Shown one piece after another: positions 42,252 to 51,127 of a DNA stretch of 64,000 nt. Each line of letters starts with the position of its first letter. The stretch's first letter is position 1. Source of the DNA: Algisphaera agarilytica (GTDB lineage: Bacteria > Planctomycetota > Phycisphaerae > Phycisphaerales > Phycisphaeraceae); assembly GCF_014207595.1 (NCBI RefSeq), contig NZ_JACHGY010000001.1, positions 1,054,001 to 1,118,000 of the forward strand, read 5' to 3'. The notes under the pieces were generated by a model. It had not been told where the DNA came from and did not search any database. It saw only the letters and a list, made by a program, of their open reading frames with translations. The position numbers and the translations under genes were made by a program.

Positions 42252-44141
42252 ATGACGCTGATCTCGTTTCTCTTCTTCACCGCGTTTGTCGCTGCGATCA
42301 CGTTCGTCCTGACCCGTAAAGACGACCACGGAACCTCTGCGGGCTACTTCCTCGGCGGACGGCAGCTCGGCGGGATCGTCATCGCGGGTTCGCTGCTGCT
42401 GACCAATCTCTCGACCGAGCAGATGGTGGGCCTCAACGGCGCCGCGTTCACCGATGGGCTCGCCGTGATGGTCTGGGAGGTCGTGGCAGTACTCGCATTG
42501 GTGTGCATGGCGCTGTTCTTCCTGCCCCGCTTCCTGCGCAGCGGGATCGCGACCGTGCCCCAGTTCCTCGAGGCTCGCTTCGATGCAGGCACGCGGACGT
42601 TTACCGATCTGATCTTTCTCGCGGCATACGCCGTGATCCTCTTGCCGATCGTGCTCTACACCGGGGCGACCGGGCTAGTGGATATCATCAGTGTCAAAGC
42701 ACTCATCGGGCTGGAAGCCAGCCAGGCCACCGTCTCGCTGCTGGGCGCGGAACTTGACGCCGACACTTTCGTACTCTGGCTGACCGTATGGGTCGTCGGG
42801 ATCATCGGCTCGTGCTACGCCCTGTTCGGCGGCCTCCGCACCGTTGCGGTGTCCGACACGATCAACGGTATCGGTTTGCTCGTCGGCGGCCTGCTCATCA
42901 CCGTGTTCGGCCTCGCCGCTATCAGCCACACCCTCGGCGATGGGTCGGGGGTCCTCGACGGCTGGTCGACCATGAAAGCCAACGGCGTCGAAGATAAAAC
43001 TTTCAACTCCATCGGCACCAGTGACACCAGCGTGCCTTTCAGCACGATCTTCACCGGCATCGCACTGCTCAACCTCTTCTACTGGTGCACCAACCAGCAG
43101 ATTATCCAACGCACGTTCGGCGCCAAAAGCCTGAAAGAAGGGCAAAAAGGCGTGTTGATCTGTGCCTTGCTCAAGCTGCTCGGGCCGCTCTACCTCGTGC
43201 TACCCGGGATCATGGCCTATGTGCTCTATAGCGACGACATCGGGTTTAAGGCCGACAAGGCCTACGGCACCCTCGTGGGCGATGTGCTGCCGCCCTACCT
43301 CGCGGGCTTCTTCGCCGCGGTCCTAGTCGGCGCGATCCTCAGCTCGTTCAACTCGGCCCTCAACGCGACCTGTACCCTCTTCTCGCTTGGCATCTACAAA
43401 AACTTCATCAACAAGCAGGCTGACGAGCAACAGACCGTCCGCTCGGGCAAGACCGTGGGCTGGATCATCGCGGTGGTGGCAATGCTCCTCGCTCCCATGC
43501 TCGCACAGACCTCGAGCATCTTCGGCTACCTGCAGACGATGAACGCTATCTACTTCATCCCGATCCTCGCGGTGGTTTTGGTGGGCATGCTCACCAAACG
43601 CGTGCCGGGCAAAGCCGCCAACATCGCGTTGGTCGTCGGCATCGTATCGCTGATGCTGGGCTATTGGGTTCCGATCGGCGAGAAGCAATCCGAGGGCACG
43701 TTCGTTGTGCCGATCGCCCAGAAAGCAGAGGAATATGCCAAATGGGAAAGCGACCCGCTCGTGGTCAGCGGCAAAGTCAGCGTCACATTTCTTGAAGAAT
43801 TGACGATTGAACGCCGCGTCGTAAAGACCGGCTTCAGCGAACAAGCGCCTGCGGAACCCCCCGAATCGGTGACCTACGCTCAGTTCGCCAAGACCCAAAC
43901 CGTAGCCAAGACATTCGCCCCCGATGTGATGCACCCGTTCCACTTCATGGGGCTGGTCTTCGGCTGCCTGATCGTTCTGATGCTGGCTATTGGCAAGATC
44001 TCACCCCGCCCCGAGGCTTGGGTGCACGAGCACTCGGGCGACGTCGAACTCACCCCGTGGAAGGGCGCCAAGACCATGGCCGTTGTACTTGTCATCCTAG
44101 TAATCGCGATCTACGCCTCGTTCGCGGAATTTGCTACCTAG
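42252..44141 (+). CDS. Sodium/solute symporter (SSS family), sugar type
   Basis: 629 residues with about 14 hydrophobic segments. The start MTLISFLFFTAFVAAITFVLT is the first helix; GYFLGGRQLGGIVIAGSLLLTNLSTEQMVGLNG and FYWCTNQQIIQRTFGAKS are SSS hallmarks also found in SglT-type sugar symporters. A soluble loop of about 80 residues (KQSEGTFVVP to APDVMHP) interrupts the last helices, as in related planctomycete proteins. It should import a monosaccharide or galactoside with sodium. The GH36-like gene starts 69 bp downstream, in the same direction, so galactose-type substrates are plausible. Confidence 0.93.
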   Translation: MTLISFLFFTAFVAAITFVLTRKDDHGTSAGYFLGGRQLGGIVIAGSLLLTNLSTEQMVGLNGAAFTDGLAVMVWEVVAVLALVCMALFFLPRFLRSGIATVPQFLEARFDAGTRTFTDLIFLAAYAVILLPIVLYTGATGLVDIISVKALIGLEASQATVSLLGAELDADTFVLWLTVWVVGIIGSCYALFGGLRTVAVSDTINGIGLLVGGLLITVFGLAAISHTLGDGSGVLDGWSTMKANGVEDKTFNSIGTSDTSVPFSTIFTGIALLNLFYWCTNQQIIQRTFGAKSLKEGQKGVLICALLKLLGPLYLVLPGIMAYVLYSDDIGFKADKAYGTLVGDVLPPYLAGFFAAVLVGAILSSFNSALNATCTLFSLGIYKNFINKQADEQQTVRSGKTVGWIIAVVAMLLAPMLAQTSSIFGYLQTMNAIYFIPILAVVLVGMLTKRVPGKAANIALVVGIVSLMLGYWVPIGEKQSEGTFVVPIAQKAEEYAKWESDPLVVSGKVSVTFLEELTIERRVVKTGFSEQAPAEPPESVTYAQFAKTQTVAKTFAPDVMHPFHFMGLVFGCLIVLMLAIGKISPRPEAWVHEHSGDVELTPWKGAKTMAVVLVILVIAIYASFAEFAT

Positions 44142-44210
44142 GCCAACCCCCATATGTATCCGGAGGGTCAGTGGACCCGCAGCTGTTTGATCCCATAGAG
44201 GTAGTTACCC

Positions 44211-46349
44211 GTGACTGATTTTCTTAAGCGTCGCACTTTCCTGAAGACTTCGGTCGTGACGATGACCGGGGCCGGACTGGCCCCGTCCCATCTCTTGGCC
44301 CAATCCAAACCTCCCTATAGCCTCGACCCACACAAACCCATGAAGCCCCCTCTCTCACATGAACACGTGGTTACAAACCTCACCCTCGATGACGCGGGCT
44401 TTGCGGTGCTCGATGGTTCGACGGAAGCCCTCGAACTGCCCAGCCACGGCCGGATGATGGCGCTACGCCGCAACTCGCCTTACTGGACCGAGCCAGCGAT
44501 GATTGGCCAGGGCGATGAGGTTCCCGAAGACACCATCCTTCTATTGTGGGAACGCCACGACCCCGCTGCACCGTTCGGCGCGATCCTGCCCTTGGCTTCA
44601 GGCAAAAGGCGAGCCTCATTGGCTGGCGGAGATGGTGGATTGCGTATTGTGGTCGATGGCCCAAGCGATGCACCAGCCGAACCAGTTGCAGCTATTGGTG
44701 CAGGCAGTAACCCCCGCAACTTGGTCGCCGAGCTTGCCGCCCGCGCCAGCGCTCGTCTTGGCACATTTAAGCTCCGTTCAGAAAAACCGCAACCCGCTTG
44801 GGCCGATCGTTTGGGTTGGTGCACCTGGAATGCGTTTTACCACGAGGTGACCGCAGAACGCGTGTTCGAAGGCCTGCAGCGGCTGCACGAGCAGGGAATC
44901 CATCCCAGCCTTCTCATCCTCGACGACGGCTGGCTGCAACACACCGACCAAAAGCTCACCCACTTCGAGCCCGATCCGACCAAGTTTCCCGATGGGCTCA
45001 AGCCGATGATAGATCGCTGCAAGTCTGAGTTTGGCGTCGAACAGTTCGGCGTCTGGCATACGCTGCAGGGCTACTGGCACGGCGTCCACCCCGACAGCCC
45101 GTTGGCCGACCACTACCGCATCGTCAACCGCCCCGGCAACACCCTGGACATTGAAAACCCAGGCGACTGGCTTAAGGGCACCCTATCCACGGTCCACCCC
45201 GACGACATCGGCCAGTTCTTCGACGATTGGCACGGCTACCTCGCCGACTCGGGCGTCGATATGGTCAAGGTCGACAACCAAGGCGGCATCATGTACTTCG
45301 GCGGAAACGAAACACAAGGCGGCTACAACCGTGTCCGCCTCGCTCACGCCTACCGTAACGCCCTGCACGCCAGCGGCACCAAACACTTCAACGGCGAAGT
45401 ACTCAACTGCATGAGCATGAACAACACACTTGCCACCGCCGCCTTCCAGGGCAACGCCACCCGTAACAGCGACGACTACTTCCCCGCTCGAGTCCGCTAT
45501 CAGGGCAAGCACATCCACACCAACGCCAAGAACGGCCTCTGGACCGATTGCTTCGCCGTCGCCGATTGGGACATGTTCCAGAGCGATCGGACCGAGGCGC
45601 ACATGCATGCTGTCGCACGGGCGATCAGCGGCGGTCCCGTCTACCTTGCCGACAAGCCCGGCGAACACGACGGCAACCTCGCCCGCACGCTCGCAGACGA
45701 GCGCGGCCACGTCCTTCGCTACAACGCCGGATCGGGCATGCCCACCAACGACCGCTGGTTCGATAATCCAGAAGTAGAAAGCGTATTACTCAAGATCCAA
45801 AATACTCAACGTGACGCGAAGGGAAATGTACTGGTCGGCGCTATCGCGCTATTCCACTGTGGCTGGGAAGGTAATGACAGTACGCCTACCCACGAAATCG
45901 AGGCCGGCCGTGCCGAAATGCCTGCCAACGAAGCGCCTGCAATTACCGATCACTGGTCGCCTCAAGATATTGAAGGCCTAGAAGGCAAACGTTTCGCGGC
46001 GTGGTCCCCAACCAGCCAGAATCTGATAGTTCTACATGTTGACAGTAGTCAGGAAATCACGCTTAAAGGCGACGAGGCGGAACTATTCAATCTTACTCCG
46101 ATACAGAATGGCTTCGCCCCGTTGGGCATCCTTGATCGCTTAAGCGGTGGCGCAGCGATTTTAGACAGAAGTCATCACAGCTGTGTCATCGGTTCCGCTG
46201 GGAGGTTCGGAGCGTACGTAGAGTTTGCGCCAAAGCGAATTGAGGTTGATGGTAAAAACTGGCAGTTCACTTATGACACTAAGACGAAATTGATGATAGT
46301 AGACTTGAATAGCTCACAATCGTTCAGTCTTTCGATCTTTGCTTCATGA
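44211..46349 (+). CDS. GH36/Sip1-related alpha-galactosidase-like protein, exported
   Basis: 712 residues from GTG 44211 (GAGGTAG upstream). A Tat-like leader (FLKRRTFLKTSVVTMTGAGLA) ends near LLAQ. The catalytic half has RLGWCTWNAFYHEVTAERVF, LLILDDGWLQ, the presumed nucleophile in MVKVDNQGG, LNCMSMNN and a second acid in RNSDDYFP, the layout of raffinose synthase/Sip1-type GH36 proteins. It probably releases alpha-galactose from algal or plant oligosaccharides. Its neighbour is a sodium symporter. The C-terminal 100 residues are less conserved; the right end of an IS remnant starts 14 bp after the stop. Confidence 0.88.
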   Translation: MTDFLKRRTFLKTSVVTMTGAGLAPSHLLAQSKPPYSLDPHKPMKPPLSHEHVVTNLTLDDAGFAVLDGSTEALELPSHGRMMALRRNSPYWTEPAMIGQGDEVPEDTILLLWERHDPAAPFGAILPLASGKRRASLAGGDGGLRIVVDGPSDAPAEPVAAIGAGSNPRNLVAELAARASARLGTFKLRSEKPQPAWADRLGWCTWNAFYHEVTAERVFEGLQRLHEQGIHPSLLILDDGWLQHTDQKLTHFEPDPTKFPDGLKPMIDRCKSEFGVEQFGVWHTLQGYWHGVHPDSPLADHYRIVNRPGNTLDIENPGDWLKGTLSTVHPDDIGQFFDDWHGYLADSGVDMVKVDNQGGIMYFGGNETQGGYNRVRLAHAYRNALHASGTKHFNGEVLNCMSMNNTLATAAFQGNATRNSDDYFPARVRYQGKHIHTNAKNGLWTDCFAVADWDMFQSDRTEAHMHAVARAISGGPVYLADKPGEHDGNLARTLADERGHVLRYNAGSGMPTNDRWFDNPEVESVLLKIQNTQRDAKGNVLVGAIALFHCGWEGNDSTPTHEIEAGRAEMPANEAPAITDHWSPQDIEGLEGKRFAAWSPTSQNLIVLHVDSSQEITLKGDEAELFNLTPIQNGFAPLGILDRLSGGAAILDRSHHSCVIGSAGRFGAYVEFAPKRIEVDGKNWQFTYDTKTKLMIVDLNSSQSFSLSIFAS

Positions 46350-46362
46350 TCCGAATTTATAC

Positions 46363-46530
46363 TCGGCCTATCCCGATTTGTAGGCGTTGGATAATTCCAT
46401 CCTAATCACTCTCAATTTACAGCAGACAGTTGAATTTTAGAACGACCCGGTCTATTCCAATTTGTAGGCGCTCAATAATTCCACCCGAGTCACCCTCGAT
46501 TTGTAACAGATGGTTCAATTTTAGAACGAT
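46363..46530. repeat. Tandem 84-bp imperfect repeat of IS right ends
   Basis: 46363-46446 and 46447-46530 align without gaps at an offset of 84 bp: both have the end motif (CCTATCCCGATTTGTAGGCG and TCTATTCCAATTTGTAGGCG), ATAATTCCA, and finish with AATTTTAGAACGA. The second unit belongs to the complete IS; the first is an older end of the same family. Confidence 0.8.
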
Positions 46531-47790
46531 CCTCCAAGTACTGGAGCGGTCTTGAATGACAACATCGATTCGCCGTACAGGCGATTCGATGTGATCTTTG
46601 AAATGCGAAGCCCAAAAGCTGAATAGCGAGTTCAAGCAGCCGACCGGAAGTAGTGCTTGAGTAAGCCACCCAATTCCGAACGACAAGTGATCTTGCCAGC
46701 GATCGGTGGCGTTTGGGCTGAACCTATTGATGGCTTATCCGCTGAGTCGAGCGTTCGATTATCGAGGCTTTGGTGAGGCCTATGGTCGCTGTAGAAAGCC
46801 ACAAATGCCTGAACGATGTGATCGGCATGCCGTAGGCTAAAGCAAGCAAAGTAGTCTAGACATTCTCGCTTCACCGTCGCAATCCACGACTCAGCAAATG
46901 AGTTGGCGTTCGGAGCCTTCACCGGCGACCTCAAGACGTCGATACCCGCTAAATGCTCAAAAAGAGCATCAAAACCGGCCGTGAACTTCGTATCCCGGTC
47001 GTGGATGAGATGCGTCGCTTCAAGGCCCAGTTCTTCGAGCAACATCAATAGGTTCCGACCTTGCTGCAGTACCCACTCACCGTTTGGGTGATACGTAGCT
47101 GGAGACACCCAGACCTTGCGTGATCCCACATGGATAAAGGCTAGAAAATAGGCCTGCCGCTTACCCATCGGGGTCCAGATGCTTTTGCAGAAGAAGTCAC
47201 AAGCCACCAGCGTGTTGAGGTGTAGCTTTAGGAACTGATCCCACGGCTGGAATTCATGTCGCCCCGATCGATCAGGTCTTGGCCGTGGGTTAATGCCTTC
47301 TTGCAGCAAAATCCGCCGCACACTGGTCTTACCGACCGGACACCGCAGCTTGATCAGCTCGCCCACGATCCGCAGATAACCCCAGCCCGGGTTATCCCTG
47401 GCCATCCGAGCAATCAAATCTCGAATCTGTTGCCCAATCTTCCGGGGGCGGCCGACTCGGCCCGGCTTTCGACCGCCCTGCTGCTCCCGAATCCATCGTT
47501 GATAGGTTCGGAACTGGACCACACTGATGAGATCTTTGACCTGATGCCGGAGCTCGGCCCCGATGGCTAAGAGTCGGACTCGCTCCTCTGGAGCCAAGAT
47601 CAGCCGCTGCTGATCCAGACGAGATCGTAGAATCCGGTTCTCCTCACGGAGGAACCGAACCTGGGCGTCGCGGCGACGCTGCAACCACTCCTGAAGGAGG
47701 CCTATTAGCACAAACAAAGCGTGATTCACCCCAAACCCTCAAAACGCGTAACTGTAGAACTGGGAAGGCGCCAACAAATAGGAACACCCC
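46449..47790 (-). mobile_element. Complete-looking IS element with terminal inverted repeats
   Basis: Right end TTCCAATTTGTAGGCGCT at 46455-46472; left end, read inwards on the minus strand, TTCCTATTTGTTGGCGCC at 47784-47767, identical at 15 of 18 positions. Between them lies one intact transposase gene. Total about 1.34 kb. Exact outer borders and target duplication could not be fixed by eye. Related fragments lie at 7101, 17179 and 46363. Confidence 0.75.
46632..47729 (-). CDS. Transposase, rve/DDE integrase core
   Basis: 365 residues from GTG 47729, in one frame without the orfA/orfB frameshift of classic IS3 elements. Residues about 20-150 hold a coiled start and a HTH (IRDLIARMARDNPGWGYLRI, VGKTSVRRILLQEG). 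The catalytic triad is D178 (LVACDFF), D244 or D246 (HDRDTKFT) and E280 (FAESWIATVKRE). HRPHQSLDNRTLD is the usual closing motif. Family placement between IS3- and IS481-like elements is uncertain. It has no visible defect, so the element may still be active. Confidence 0.9.
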   Translation of the reverse strand: MNHALFVLIGLLQEWLQRRRDAQVRFLREENRILRSRLDQQRLILAPEERVRLLAIGAELRHQVKDLISVVQFRTYQRWIREQQGGRKPGRVGRPRKIGQQIRDLIARMARDNPGWGYLRIVGELIKLRCPVGKTSVRRILLQEGINPRPRPDRSGRHEFQPWDQFLKLHLNTLVACDFFCKSIWTPMGKRQAYFLAFIHVGSRKVWVSPATYHPNGEWVLQQGRNLLMLLEELGLEATHLIHDRDTKFTAGFDALFEHLAGIDVLRSPVKAPNANSFAESWIATVKRECLDYFACFSLRHADHIVQAFVAFYSDHRPHQSLDNRTLDSADKPSIGSAQTPPIAGKITCRSELGGLLKHYFRSAA

Positions 47791-47795
47791 TAGAA

Positions 47796-48879
47796 CACGC
47801 CTCAAATGTGCTCGAATTCTACTCCCCTACAGCTCCCCCGATAGCCACGATATCGAGGGATACCCCTGCCCAACATAAGCGCGTCAGGGTCAAGCGGCCT
47901 GACATCACGCAACCTCAGATGGAGCAAATGCTTATCGATAACAACACTCTCTGACACCTGACAAAACAGACATTATTTAGCCGATTTTCGGCTGGTGATC
48001 GTGATATCTCGCAGGATTTACCCTGCCGAGTCAGAGACGGTTGTATGTATTTAAGGGAACACACCGGTGCTGTGTTTGCCAGTCCACATCCCGACCCGCC
48101 TCTATCAGGTGAAGTGATGTCGTTGAGAACGGAAACTCGCCGGCATGTCCCGCTTGTAGACTTCCGGCCCAAGGCATGTAAGCCGCATGAGTGTGAATTC
48201 GCATCCGGCCAACCCCAACCCGGACCGACAGCTCGGTCACCGTGATCCCATCGTCGATCTACGTCTCCCTCGATGAGTAGGCGGTCCCGATCGCTCGCAC
48301 GATATGCGGCGGGGACACCGGCGCTAGCGATTGAACCAGATCACGCCCCTCTGGCGACAACAACACAACCTTACCCGCCAGGCGTCTAATTTGAAGCCAC
48401 CGCTTCAGCCAAACTTACCACGTTTCGAGAGAACCTCTACTGCAGATGTATAGACAGAACATGAAATTGATCTCGCATGGCCCTGTCCCTGCGACAGCAG
48501 CGGCCATTTCATACAAAACACGTCAGATCCCACCAAATCATCTGTGGCAAACAGGCGATAAAACGATTGACGCTTGCCCCGTAAGTGCACAAGTAGATAC
48601 CAAGAACATCAAACCATCGTTCGCAATCACCGCATGACCAGCGTATAGCGAAATCGCCATCTATTAAAGTCAAGTAGACAAGATTGACCTAACGGGTTAG
48701 CGGTAAGATATATGGCCAAACTTATCCTGACCGCATAATTATACAGCAACCATATCTAATACCGTAGCCCGCTTAAGACATTCAAAACATCGGCTACATC
48801 TCAGTATTTGTGTCGTAATACTTTGCCAAATCCACAATACCATTTCTCGGTATATACGCATATCACAAAGGATCTCATC
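47796..48879. other. 1.1-kb region without a clear gene, possible degenerate coding relic
   Basis: No intact gene is evident. On the minus strand about 48421-48259 one frame reads protein-like text (LAGKVVLLSPEGRDLVQSLA, then PPHIVRAIGTAYSS) that ends at a stop and has no start. It might be the tail of a lost regulator or other protein; I give it low weight. The 3' portion (48640-48870) is AT-rich and must carry the promoter of the pseudopilin gene. Confidence 0.35.
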
Positions 48880-49770
48880 ATGCATCTACGCTTCAATACA
48901 CTCGAATCAAAATCTGGATTCACCTTAATTGAATTGTTAGTGGTCATAAGTATTATCGCTCTGCTGATTGGGATACTGCTTCCCGCCTTGGGAGCAGCAC
49001 GACGTTCAGGACGCCAATTGGCGAACTCCACTCAGCTACGAGGCATCCATCAAGGAATGGTCGTATTCGCACAATCAAATAAGAGTGGCGGTAAGGATGG
49101 ATACTTCCCAAGACTCGATGTTGATGGAAAAGTAGCGATTACGCCGGCAGCCGTAGCCGGCCAAAGTTATGGCTTCGCCATCGCTGGTGATAAAGCGGGT
49201 CTACCACAAGCCGTATATGTAGAAATGCTCAATGCGAATGCGATTCCGCCTGAATACTGCCTAAATCCAGCTGATGCAGACGGTGAAGAAGCAACACTGG
49301 ATGCCGCAAGTTCCGGCGGGATCATCACAGGGCGGAACTATTCATACGCCATGCTGGATTTCGGCGCCCCTCCTGGCGTCGGAAGCACACCAACCCGCAA
49401 GGATGTAGCACTCGAGTGGTCCGAGACGCTCAATACCAAAGCCGTGATTATGGCAGACTTCAATACCGGCGTTAATGCAAACAACAAAAGCTCCGTTTGG
49501 ACCGAGCGAAATGACGGCACCGGCATCAACGAATGGATCGGAACGATTGTTCGCAATGACAACTCAACGTCGTTCGAAACTAGCCCAGGGGTTGAGCAAA
49601 CTCAATATGGAGCAGCAAAATCTGTTCCCGTGGACGACATCTTCGCCAATGGCAATGGAGCTGGGGAGGAAGTTTGGACAAGCCCCGCTGATAACCAAAA
49701 CAAAAACGCCTTCATGATCCTTAACCGACTAGCGATCTCCGCCCAAGGCAATTTCACCCGAGATGATTGA
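48880..49770 (+). CDS. Pseudopilin with prepilin-type N-terminal methylation motif
   Basis: 296 residues from ATG 48880, with AAAGGA upstream; the longer frame from 48808 would spoil the prepilin leader. SKSGFTLIELLVVISIIALL carries the cleavage site and methylated Phe, Glu at +5, and the membrane helix. It is a close paralogue of the 9791 protein in the first 70 residues (LLPALGAAR, NSTQLRGIHQGMVVFAQSN). Unlike the other two pseudopilins here it shows no DGHV/DSHV motif near the end. It lies ahead of an SDR gene and the galactan cluster. Confidence 0.87.
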   Translation: MHLRFNTLESKSGFTLIELLVVISIIALLIGILLPALGAARRSGRQLANSTQLRGIHQGMVVFAQSNKSGGKDGYFPRLDVDGKVAITPAAVAGQSYGFAIAGDKAGLPQAVYVEMLNANAIPPEYCLNPADADGEEATLDAASSGGIITGRNYSYAMLDFGAPPGVGSTPTRKDVALEWSETLNTKAVIMADFNTGVNANNKSSVWTERNDGTGINEWIGTIVRNDNSTSFETSPGVEQTQYGAAKSVPVDDIFANGNGAGEEVWTSPADNQNKNAFMILNRLAISAQGNFTRDD

Positions 49771-49869
49771 TTCATTAATCAAATCAGTATCGTAAGACGT
49801 ACACAAATCGTTTTAATCACTAATGGCCCACTTACTGCCGTTTTATTTATACAAGACTGTACCAAAACA

Positions 49870-50847
49870 ATGAACCGTCGCGAATTATTACTTGCCGGTG
49901 CCGCTGCTTGTTTATACTCCCAAACCGCAAGAACCGAGGCGCAACCAGCCAATAAAGCAGACTTAAACAATAAGACAATTTTAATTACCGGAGCCTCGAG
50001 CGGATTCGGCAGGCTTGGCGCTGAGCATTATGCACGGCTAGGAGCCAAGGTGATTGCCAGCATGCGCAACATGCCACGGCCGGAAGCCGAAGCATTGTCA
50101 GCCCTAGCTGCGAAAGACAACCTTGACCTCCACGTAGTCGAGATCGATGTACTCGATGAAGAAAGCGTGACACGAGGCGTAAACGAAGCGATCGAGATCT
50201 GTGGCGGCGTCCCCGATGTGCTGATCAACAACGCGGGCATCGCGATCGTTGGCCCGGTCGAAGCGCAGGACGAGACGGCCACGAAACTCGCCTACGACAC
50301 CAATGTCTTCGGGTATCAACGCATGCAACGGGCGGTGCTGCCGTTGATGCGTCATCGCGGGTCGGGCCACATCATTAATCTGTCTTCGCAATCGGGCCGG
50401 GTGATCTGGCCGGGCCTGGGGCACTATTGTCCGACTAAGTTTGCGATCGAAGCGATGTCGGAATCGCTCGCCTACGAGCTTTCGTCGTTCGGCGTCGAGG
50501 TCACGCTGATTCAGCCGGGCGGCTACCCCACCGAGCTATGGAATACGCGTGAAAAGCTCACGGCAGATTTGAAGGCACGATCCGAAGCGAAGTATCTGGA
50601 AGGGTACGGCGAGATGGCCGACAACATGGGCTCGGGGAACATCCCCAATCTGCAGGGTGACCTGATGGATGTGCCCAAAGCAATCGCTTCCGCCATCGCG
50701 GCGCCTTCAGGCAAGAAGCCGATGCGCGTGATGGTTAGCGCAAGCGGGCATCCCCAGTCATCCATCAATTCTGAGAACCGGGAAACACACCTTAAGCTTT
50801 TAGGGCGCGGTCCCTACAAAGACGCGGTTCGTTCGGTCCAAGACTAA
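49870..50847 (+). CDS. Short-chain dehydrogenase/reductase with Tat-like leader
   Basis: 325 residues. The first 25 (MNRRELLLAGAAACLYSQTA) have RR before a hydrophobic segment, so export by Tat seems likely, unusual for this family. The classical SDR core follows: cofactor site TGASSGFG at 40-47, NNAG at 120-123, catalytic S172/S173, Y186 and K190 (YCPTK). It reduces or oxidises a sugar or alcohol with NAD(P). Located between a pseudopilin and the galactan cluster; a role in handling anhydro-sugars or keto sugars is only an inference. Confidence 0.88.
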   Translation: MNRRELLLAGAAACLYSQTARTEAQPANKADLNNKTILITGASSGFGRLGAEHYARLGAKVIASMRNMPRPEAEALSALAAKDNLDLHVVEIDVLDEESVTRGVNEAIEICGGVPDVLINNAGIAIVGPVEAQDETATKLAYDTNVFGYQRMQRAVLPLMRHRGSGHIINLSSQSGRVIWPGLGHYCPTKFAIEAMSESLAYELSSFGVEVTLIQPGGYPTELWNTREKLTADLKARSEAKYLEGYGEMADNMGSGNIPNLQGDLMDVPKAIASAIAAPSGKKPMRVMVSASGHPQSSINSENRETHLKLLGRGPYKDAVRSVQD

Positions 50848-51013
50848 CGATTGGGCCGCTAGACTTTCTATAACACGTGAAGCAAGCGAATCGAATCCGG
50901 TCACGGGTTCTCTATCGTAATACTATCGTGTTTGATCATCCATCGGTTTGAGATAGCCAAGAGCCGGGAATTCATAATCACAGTGTTTTAATTATTTTCC
51001 TGAAATAAGTGGG

Positions 51014-51039
51014 GCTCCACCGGATCATTTTTGTGGAGC
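51014..51039. terminator. Hairpin between convergent genes
   Basis: GCTCCAC (51014-51020) pairs with GTGGAGC (51033-51039) across a 12-base loop, between the SDR stop (plus) and the GH4 stop (minus). There is no long T run after it on either strand, so terminator function is uncertain. The rest of the 280-bp gap shows no gene. Confidence 0.4.
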
Positions 51040-51127
51040 GATTACAAGTTTATTTCAGCGGTTATACCACTGTGTGGAATTCAAGCCGTTGCCGTTTCAG
51101 CGCCGGACAGGTCGAAGTTCTTGGTGA

